64,000 nucleotides of DNA from assembly GCA_026874595.1 (NCBI GenBank), contig CM049308.1:44403327-44467326 (forward strand). Direction: 5' to 3'. The notes beneath the pieces are model-generated. The model was not told the origin of the DNA and made no database searches. It worked only from the letters and a program-made list of their open reading frames with translations. The DNA comes from Sipunculus nudus. Lineage: Eukaryota > Annelida > Sipuncula > Golfingiida > Sipunculidae. Positions 56,028 to 64,000 of the stretch are shown in pieces (positions within the stretch are counted from its first letter, which is position 1; every line of letters begins with the position of its first letter). The position numbers and the translations under genes are program-made.

Positions 56028-56113
56028 TGTTACGGAATCTGTTTTTTTTATCTCCATTACAAAATTTGTGTTCATCACGCATACGTGATCTGTTTATATT
56101 AGGTTCCGTAACA
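56028..56113. repeat. 86-bp inverted-repeat unit next to the LTR
   Basis: TGTTACGGAA (56028-56037) is inversely matched by TTCCGTAACA (56104-56113). Between them lies a second palindrome, ATCACG-CATA-CGTGAT, near 56075-56090. The unit could be a tiny transposon relic or a hairpin-forming site. Confidence 0.55.
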
Positions 56114-56159
56114 ATATATATTTACTCCATATTATAAAAATTATATTTTCTACTCAAAC

Positions 56160-57340
56160 CACTGATTTTGAATTAATCTTAAGGCACCCTCCCCCAAAGT
56201 TTTTTCTCAGGCACTTTTTTTTTCAGAAATCAGTGCGGGCCTGCAAATTTTGAACAAGGCCTACAGGCGCAATGCGAACCAGTGCAAGGGTTAATACACC
56301 AGGTATAATGCTTAAATGCTGGGCCATTACAAGTAGGCTTACATGTCTTGTATACGACGAAGGTATCAGAGATGTATACATATGCCTAATTCCAGGCTGA
56401 TATCCTCTCCTGATAAACAAGCAGGGACATACACTGTGCAAAAATTATTGAAGGTGGCGCCACCAGTCTTGTATACGATAAAGCTTTACGAGATGTACAA
56501 ATTTGCCCTAATTTCAGGCTGATATATCAATTTTGTCTGGAGAAAAGTGCAGGCACATACACTGTGGAAAAGTCATTGTAGGTGGCGACACCTGTATTGT
56601 GAACGAGAAAGCCATCAAAGACGCATAGACAGGTCATAATATCAGGCCAATATATCAAACTTCTCGAGTCTGATACACGGGGCTGACTAGGCTTAGGTGA
56701 GAAAGGCAGTTGCCCCGAGTGAACTGTGACAAATTGCTGGCTCAAGCTACTGCACAAAAAGATCTCTTAACCTGCACCTGGCTAGACTTGAGTTTGAGTG
56801 AACTCTTGACCTATTGCATAATCTGACACAGTTGGTAGTCTGCCAAAGCTATTAATAGATCGAGGCTGAAATTTAGTGCAAAAGTCATTGTAGGTGGCGA
56901 CACCTGTATTGTGAACGAGAAAGCCATCAAAGACGCATAGACAGGTCATAATATCAGACCAATATATCAAACTTCTGGAGTTTGATACACGGGGCTGACT
57001 AGGCTTAGGTGAGAAAGGCAGTTGCCTCGAGTGAACTGTGACAAATTGCTGGCTCAAGCTACTGCACAAAAAGATCTCTTAACCTGCACCTGGCTAGACT
57101 GAGTTTGAGTTAAACTCTTGACCTGTTGCATAATCTGACACAGCTGGCAGTCTGCCAAAGCTATAAATAGATCGAGGCTGAACTTTAGTGTCAAATCTGA
57201 TGCAGTGGGCAGTCTGCCAAAGGTATAAATAGAATCCAGCTACTGCACTGAGTGAACTCTGCCAGCTATTTAACCTGAAATCTAGTGGCATGATGTTTTA
57301 GATGTTAATAAACTGGTGCCAGGCTAGATGTAACTGCATC
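56160..57340 (-). repeat. Inverted copy of the 18.1-18.9 kb repeat block, partly duplicated
   Basis: Read in reverse it shows GGCATTTG(T/C)AT..., GTGTATGTGCCTGC and GGTGTCGCCACCTACAATGA as at 18.55-18.78 kb. A segment with GTCATTGTAGGTGGCGACACC is present twice (about 56570 and 56886), a 315-bp duplication. CTATTTATAGCTTTGGCAGACTG-like units (reverse) fill 56820-57250. Confidence 0.65.
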
Positions 57341-57779
57341 ACACAGCTAACATATATAGTAACATGACTCAATTCAATCTACATAATTCAGCCAAAAATC
57401 ATTCATGTGGAACCATTAAAGACAATTATTATAAGAATTAATGTGGGGATTATTCTTGTAAAAAATTACACAAATTGGCTTCAATGGCATCAGTTGAAAA
57501 ACGTTTTGCAGGTTTATCACTCATATAGGAAGATACAGCATACTCGCTAAGTTCAGATTCCCATAACTCAGCTAAAAAGCACTGAACCAAAACCATATGA
57601 ACAAACTTGAAATATCAACATCTGAGGATAATTAATTTGTGAGATGTAAGAATTTGGCCCAGTGGTTTTTGATAAGATCTTTGTAGCCTCTGAGCTAAAA
57701 TGGGCTGTTATGGCATTTGACTAAATTCAGCTTCCCATAACTCAGCCAAAAATCACTAAACAGAGACCATTTGACCATT
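57341..57779 (-). repeat. Inverted copy of the 17.2-18.1 kb degenerate tandem repeat
   Basis: CATAACTCAGC(T/C)AAAAA(G/T)CACT and ATTTGGCCCAGTGGTTTTTG match, in reverse, units at 17.7-17.9 kb. No coding sequence. Confidence 0.6.
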
Positions 57780-60352
57780 TGTTGTTCTTGGGTGTACTTC
57801 AAAGCCGTATAGCTCAGAGATTATGGGTAACAGAGACCGGTTTCCAAAGAGACTTTTAATGGGCCTCCCTGCATGTCATGATAGAAGATTCTAGGTCCAG
57901 CGGTTACGATTTGTGCCCTGTAAACAGATGACATCTTTTGAGGTCTCAAAAATAGAGAAAAAAATCATTAAAAAATCGACAAAATACAGGTGATGCCACA
58001 AGTCTGCAGAAACTGATGAAACACTCCATGATCAATAACCATGCAAAAGATCATGGTGATCAATGGATTAGTTGTTCAGATAATTGAGCTTTTGTGTTAA
58101 ATTTTTCAAGGTTTTCGAGGAGACATTTCATGGACCTATCTGGATGTAAAGTTAGAAGATTCCAGGTCCAGCGGTTACGATTTGTGTCCTGTTAACAGCA
58201 TCTTTTAAGGTCTAAAATAGAGAAAAAACAATCGTAAAAAAAAAAAAAAAAAAATACAGTTGGCGCCACAAGTCTGCATGAAAATAATGCGCTTACATCT
58301 GGCCGGGTGTAATTACTTGGCAACCAATGAGTGAATAACTTAGACCTGCAACCTTTAACCTCCTGACCAGCTGACCTCAAAATCAATTAGTTATTTCTTC
58401 ATGCAAAAAGACCCATAAATATGAAGTTTGAATCACATTCAGTGATGCATAGATGTGGCATATATGAAAGACTGAAGGTTTGGGTTGAACAGTTTCACTT
58501 GAAATATGTTCACAAGCATTTAGAACAATATTGTGACCTTGACCTTTGACCTTTTGAACTCAACATCAATAGGCTTCTTCCCCTATTGGTAGGTAAGCCA
58601 TATATGTCAGATGGAGAGTATAGATTGAAAAGTTTGCCTGAAAATGACTCCACGCAAGAAGAGGGTGCTGTGAACTTGACCTTTGACCTCAAAATCAACA
58701 GGTCTTTTCCCCTGTTGGCAGAGAAGCGATATCAGTGCTGAAAGGTTTGGAATGAAAGGTCTAGCTTGAAATGTGTCCACAACCTTTTCAAAGAAGTGGA
58801 TCCTGTGACCCTGACCTTTGACCTCAACATCTATAAGATTCTTCTCCCACTAAGTAGGTGAGCTATATGTGAAAGATCAAAGAATTGGGATGAAAAGTTT
58901 GGCTAAAAATGCATCCACAGGCTTTTCAAAAAAGTTGGTTCTGTGACCTTGACCTTTGACCTCAAAATAATTATGGTTCTTCCCCTGTTGGTAGGTGAGC
59001 TGTATGTGAAAGATGGAAGGTTTGGGATGAAAATGTTGGCTAAAAGAATTATTTCTGGGGGGTTCAAACACACCCCATAACTTCGAGAATATAGGTCGCA
59101 GTGACCTAATTTCAGGTTTGCAAGGAGATCTTTTTAGAACCTCTAAGACTGCATAGGATTCATGGCCCTAGCCCCTACGGTTACGACTTGTGCCCTGCTA
59201 ACGGACGGACGGCCGGCCGGACGGACAGACGAAAGGACAACGGACAAAGACCCATCGCTATAGCCCAGCATGACTGAAAGTCAGCTGAGCAAAAAATCGA
59301 AAAAATACAGGTGGCGCCACCAGTCTGAAAAACTGATGAAACACTCCATGATTAATATCCATGCAAAGAATCGTGGTGATCAATGCTTTAGTTGTTCAGA
59401 TATTTGAGCTTTAGTATCAAATTTAATTTTCATTATTCCGGGGGGTACTTTGGAGCCCCATAGCTGGAAGAATATGGGTAACAGAGACCAAATTCCAGGT
59501 TTCCAAGAAGACTTTTTCATGGTCCTCTCTGGATGTAAAGTGAGAAGATTCCAGGTCCAGTGGTTACGATTTGTGCCCTGTAAACAGATGATAGCATCTT
59601 TTAAGGTCTAAAATAGAGGGAAAAAAATCGTTAAAAAAACCCAAAAATTACAGGTGGCGCAACCAGTCTGCAGAAACTGATGAAACACTTCATGATTAAA
59701 ATCCATGCAAAAAATCATGGTGATCAATGCATTAGTTGTTCAGATATTTGAGCTTTTGTATCAAATTTTTCATTATTCTGGGAGGTACTTCGGAGCCCCA
59801 TAGCTAGAAGAGTATGGGTAACAGAGACCTAATTCCAGGTTTCCAATGAGACTTTTCATGGACCTCCTTGCATATTAAAACAAAAGATTCTAGGTCCAGT
59901 CCTTAGGATTTGTGCCCTGTTGACAGATAACCGCATCTTTTAAAGTCTCAAAAATAGAGAAAAAAAATCAAAAAAATTAAAAAAAAAAAAAAACAGGCAG
60001 GCCACTAGTCTGCAGAAACTGATGAAACACTCCATGATCAATATCTATTCAAAGAATCATGGTGATCAATGGACTAGTTATTCAGATACTTGAGCTTTTG
60101 TATCAAATTTTCCATTATTCGGGGGGGGGGGGGGGGGTACTTCGGAGCCCCATAGCTGGAAGAATATGGGTAACAGAGACCTAATTCCAGGTTTTCAAGG
60201 AGAATTTTTAAGGACCTCCCTGGATGAAAAGTAAGAAGATTCCAGGTCCAGCGGTTACGATATGTGCCTTGTTAACGGACAGACGGCCGGACGGACGACG
60301 AACAAAGGGTGATCGCAATAGCTCTGACTTTTACAGTCAGCTGAGCTAAAAA
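57780..60352 (-). repeat. Tandem repeat block of 300-400-bp units, ending in a GTCC/hairpin terminus
   Basis: Units carrying TCCAGGTCCAGCGGTTACGAT, GGCGCCACxAGTCTGC and ATGATCAATxxCCATGCAAA recur near 57900, 58170, 59550, 59890 and 60245. Two outer ends carry GACGG-rich sequence and an inverted hairpin (59210-59292 and 60275-60352). Several A and G homopolymers occur, such as G18 near 60121-60138. Confidence 0.7.
58300..59060. repeat. Tandem array of about 150-bp units with GTGACCTTGACCTTTGACC
   Basis: Units near 58370, 58532, 58672, 58806 and 58945 share TTCTTCCCCT(A/G)TTGGTAGGTGAGC and GATGAAAxGTTTGGCT. They form an insertion-like block within the 57.8-60.3 kb repeat. Low-complexity reverse frames here are not genes. 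Confidence 0.7.
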
Positions 60353-60532
60353 TGTCATGTGATCTCTATGCATTGGCCAAAAACAGGAGAAAATTAAGAC
60401 TTTGCAGTTTGAAACAATTTAGCAACATTTGACCTGTGACTTTGGATTTGTTGCTTGTTGATTCAAAATTATAGGGGGGGGGGGGGGGGAAGGCTTCCAT
60501 TCAGCCAATCACCATACACTTTCTATACATAA
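60353..60532. other. Spacer with a 17-base G tract
   Basis: A run of about 17 G occurs at 60473-60489. No other feature is seen. Confidence 0.7.
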
Positions 60533-61425
60533 AGCCAGGTGCTCACTACCCGAGTTTCTCAAGCGACATTGTCGGGCGATTTTAGGCAGATTTTCTCAAA
60601 ATCGGCTGAAAATCGGCTTGGTTTAGTTGGCCGATTTTCGGTGTCACATTTACCGACGCGCTTGTCCCCACCTCCCGATTATCGGGAAAGGAGTCTGTCT
60701 CATTATAGCGATCAGATACAGAGCTTTCTATGAGAAAAACTAAAAGGAAACATTTTTTCGCTTTGTGGCTTGTCCAAAGAAAAATATACTGTGGCAGAAG
60801 AGTGACCTGTCGGTTGAACCTTGGCTTGAAAGAAGAGGTGGCATGTAAATAATACACTTGTATGCGAACTGAGACAGGAGGTTTGAACCGTCCTTCATAA
60901 ATTTAATGGTTTTCTCCGCATATCTCAGGGGCGGGTCCAGGATTTAAGAAAAAAGGGGTCCAACTCAGGAGCACTAATATCAAAACCTTAAGAAAGGTAC
61001 CTAGGTTCGGAAAATGTCCGAAAAGATTGGTAAAACCCTTTAAACGATCGCTGCGGCTGATCTGCAGGATTTGGGTACTACATTCAGAAGGGCTATTTCA
61101 CCAGACACGAACTCTAATTTAGAAAATGACATTCTACTTGCATGTTTGTATGATTTCTAGGATTTCCTGTTTCTAGAAATTCAGAGAAGTGATATGTATT
61201 CTTCTGTCCTGTATAAACCAGAAACGATTTCGATAATCGCCCGACAAAATCGGCCGATTTTCTTTGACAGTGCCAGACTCTTGGCGACGGCGATTTTCAC
61301 GCTGACGCCGACAAAATCGCGTCGCTTGGGGTGTCATACTACACGACAATGTACCCCCGTCGGTACATAGTCGGCCGATCTTATGAATCAGCCGATAAAA
61401 TCGGTAAGTGAGCCGCCGGCTTAAA
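60533..61425. mobile_element. Non-autonomous element of about 0.9 kb with GATTTT-rich inverted ends
   Basis: The left end AAAGCCAGGTGCTCACTACC and the right end GGTAAGTGAGCCGCCGGCTT are imperfect inverse matches. Repeated words such as CGATTTT, AATCGGC and GCCGATTTT cluster at both ends in inverse orientation. No protein domain is seen inside. Confidence 0.6.
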
Positions 61426-61860
61426 TGTCATCTGTAGTGGATCCAGAATCCGGGGGGGGGGGGGGGGGGTGCTAAAATCCTGCGCACGCCCTTGCCAGTG
61501 GTTTTGACGCTGAAGTGCAAATATTATAGTTTTTACTGGAAAAATGGAGGTTTTTCTTAACTTTCGAAAGAACGAAGTCGCAGTGACCCAGTTTCAGGTT
61601 TGGTAGGAGAACTTCTGGACACCGACCTCAGTGTCCCATTTTTGGATTCATAGGTCGAAGGGTTTCAAAACGTGCCGTCTTTACGGAGAGCCAGACAGGG
61701 GGACGACGGACAAAGGACCATGACTATAGCTCAGATGACTTGCACACAGCTGAGTGAAGAAAGAAAAGGTAAAAAAAGAGGTGAGGTATACGTCGTTTAT
61801 CTGTTTGCACTAATGAATGAGATATGTTGTGAACATGCAAAAATCTCATTTACAATAAAG
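61426..61860 (-). repeat. Inverted dispersed hairpin-GTCC repeat, copy 3
   Basis: Reverse reading gives the hairpin (about 61726-61760), GTCCTTTGTCCGTCGTCC and CCTATGAATCCAAAAATGGG as in the 13.6 and 18.9 kb copies. A G16-18 tract lies near 61452. Confidence 0.65.
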
Positions 61861-61867
61861 TGTGTAT

Positions 61868-61894
61868 TTATCTATCTATCTATCTCTCTATCTA

Positions 61895-61941
<47 letters not shown>
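61868..61941. repeat. (TCTA)n(TA)n microsatellite
   Basis: TCTA units grade into about 24 TA dinucleotides. Confidence 0.95.
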
Positions 61942-61945
<4 letters not shown>

Positions 61946-62153
61946 AAATACCCAAGAGAATAAACTTATTGTATTCACAATTAGTGACACAAACCCTGGT
62001 AAATATGTACATCAATCAATAAGACACATTTTGAGGTAGTCATTTCATAACAGGAGGCACTCTGTAAAACCTGAGAATTACACAATGAGCTAAAGGTATA
62101 AATATAGTTTACCCAGTGTATATTAATATTCATCACATCATGACTGCAGTGAG

Positions 62154-62155
<2 letters not shown>

Positions 62156-62194
<39 letters not shown>
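62156..62194. repeat. (AT)n microsatellite
   Basis: About 19 AT units. Confidence 0.95.
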
Positions 62195-62198
<4 letters not shown>

Positions 62199-63394
62199 TG
62201 CATAAGCAGTACCCGAACTTCATGATAAAGATAATAAACAAATGCTTTCTAAAATGGTATAAACTGGCAGCTGGTGATTAATTACCCGCTCTGTGTACAA
62301 CAACATTTAACATATATATCAATTAATCATCTCTGGAAAATGACACTGAATTTATCACATCAATCATATACTATGGAATCATAGTTTTATGATGATTTGG
62401 ATGTATAGTCCTGATCAAATGCCAAAGACGGGATGTTTTGATGATAATTATACCGGAATATACCATGATCACCCGGGTTTTACCATGATCGCCTGGGTTA
62501 TACATTGAACACCAATTCTGTTCTTTGCTACAAATCATACATCTGTGAACCTGTCCCAAAAACTGACCGGGGATATAATTTGGCCAATACTTTAAAACCG
62601 GTTAAATTGAGAAATGTACCCTTAGTTTATAACACATACAGCGTACATAACATGTATAGTCATATGTTCGTCGACCTATAGGCTTGGCAGATGAAATCAA
62701 TAACGTATAACCAGTCACTACGTTAAATAAGGGGGCCGATGACATAATCCCAAGTAGTGTTTTATGATTTTTGTTAAAAACAGGGAGGATGCATAATATA
62801 AATTTTCACTAAACCTATTTCAATCATGAACATTACAATGGTCTTTTTATACAAGCTTACACTATTTATCCTGATATTCTAAGCTGACCAGGCTTCTCTT
62901 TTTTTTATAACGGCGGGGATTTTCATACAAAATGTACCTATTCAAGAACAAGGTAACTTTCCGGGTAAAGGTCATGACAACATCTTCAATAAGCTCCATC
63001 CTCTTACCATAATCAATGCACGTCTAATATTAATGTGAAATGATCTGTCATTTTTCTTTTACGTTTAAGTCGCCCACCGGAATTAATTATGGTGTCGACG
63101 AAACGGTCATGAAGCCTGAGTATTCTCATCACGTCGTCCAGGTGTAGTATGTGAATGGATAAAGGTGTCGGCAGAGTACACACCTATATACATGCAATGA
63201 TTTATGGCCCTGAAAACTTGAAAAAGTCAAGTGTTACAATAAACACAAATAATAATCTATATAGACATGGTTTTTGTAAAGGCACAGGGACAGATAATAT
63301 CCTAGAACACGTATCCATAAAAGTAGCGACAAACATTTTTATATGCATGAACATTATGTGCAGATTTTTGGTATGTGTTATTGTTTAAAATTCG

Positions 63395-63397
<3 letters not shown>
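62195..63397. other. No feature seen
   Basis: AT-rich sequence. Short direct words (TACCATGATC(A/G)CC near 62463 and 62482) occur. Open frames are short and lack recognisable domains. Confidence 0.6.

Positions 63398-63465
<68 letters not shown>
63398..63465. repeat. (CT)n(AT)n microsatellite
   Basis: About 17 CT units followed by about 17 AT units. Confidence 0.95.
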
Positions 63466-63472
<7 letters not shown>

Positions 63473-64000
63473 TGATGTTTGCAGAATATTATAAACATCA
63501 ATGTACATTTGCAGCCTATGTTGCTTTATAGTTTTGATAAAACGGACTCACAAGCCTTTTCTAATTAACTGACAGGAACATGATATATTTATATGAACGT
63601 ATGGGTTGCAAACTGCTGCCTTTAATGGCACATCAATAATGGCATTCATGGAACATTTAAATGAACATGTAATACATGTTATGCAAAACGTGTACCCTTT
63701 TTATCACATTCAACTTTTCATTTGTCCAATAAGGCCATAAGATTTGGACCTGCATTTGTATGGCACGATTCTTACCCTAAAAAAATCCTTATGACAACCC
63801 ACTACAATTTTAACTCGTTATGGCGTCATAACACCTTCCCCCTCATAGCATTTTCAGATATATTCAACATTTCTTATTTTGAAATTGTGTACAATTATAA
63901 GGTAAGAATGGGACAAATATGAATATGTCTGTGGTTTGAATATTATTTTGATGACAATTGACAAAAAACTGTCAGCACGGTGATTTGAGTGTGTAGTTCA
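63466..64000. other. No feature seen
   Basis: AT-rich sequence to the window edge. The small frame at 63722-63922 has no recognisable similarity. Confidence 0.6.

Noticed and set aside
61981-62241. 86-codon reverse frame
   Set aside because: It contains the (AT)n microsatellite (YIYIYI) and has no other support.

Overview
The window reads as animal nuclear DNA from a mollusc, most likely a bivalve. I infer this from a dispersed repeat whose hairpin end (AGCTCAGCTGACT..AAGTCATCTGAGCT followed by GTCC-rich sequence) I recognise from bivalve genomes, from the mix of transposons, and from the absence of any bacterial signal. No intact conventional host gene was found.

Left end, 1-12.8 kb: a compact block of virus-like genes, visibly richer in G+C and CpG than the AT-rich DNA to its right. 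It encodes a major-capsid-like protein of the F54H12.2 family (2920-4567), an opposing zinc-finger-like protein (4643-6666 minus), a PC4/p15-like DNA-binding protein (6938-7604), two tandem paralogues of a probable virion protein (7929-9337 and 9240-10533), a roughly 157-residue protein with an internal amber stop (10685-11155) and a lysine-rich core-like protein (11265-12081). Several genes have their own TATA box, and several promoters carry ACTTCCGGT motifs. A 4.8-kb part of the block is repeated head to tail (1-2757 matches 4264-7546). The upstream copy has a 526-bp deletion, and the junction at 2757/2758 carries the tail of a second capsid paralogue. Most genes contain one or two frameshifts or a stop, so this is an endogenous viral element, a decaying virus-like transposon, or an assembly with homopolymer errors. 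No polymerase, integrase or packaging ATPase lies in the window. A promoter-like region (12.29-12.80 kb) with three CTCF-like 75/76-bp repeats follows, then a possible spliced transcript of unknown meaning.

13.6-64 kb: a graveyard of nested mobile elements and dispersed repeats. In order: an L1/Tx1-like LINE remnant; a jockey/CR1-type LINE split by a 5.5-kb terminal-inverted-repeat element with TA target duplications, which itself carries a second LINE; a 5' truncated BEL/Pao element (31.2-36.4 kb, minus); a Helitron-like element with a cysteine-peptidase gene, DUF6570-like region, Rep and PIF1-type helicase (42.1-49.6 kb), split by a tandem array and another inverted-repeat element; an L1-like LINE 3' end; a DIRS fragment; PIF/Harbinger pieces; and a Ty3/gypsy element with integrase upstream of reverse transcriptase (Gmr1-like order) plus its 3' LTR (53.2-56.0 kb). 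The last 8 kb are dispersed and tandem repeats, a small inverted-repeat element and microsatellites.

The viral block is the part most likely to be new. Its genes plausibly form a capsid and core set with a transcription or DNA-binding factor and a shared promoter code. Family names here come from pattern recognition only and need profile or structure searches.
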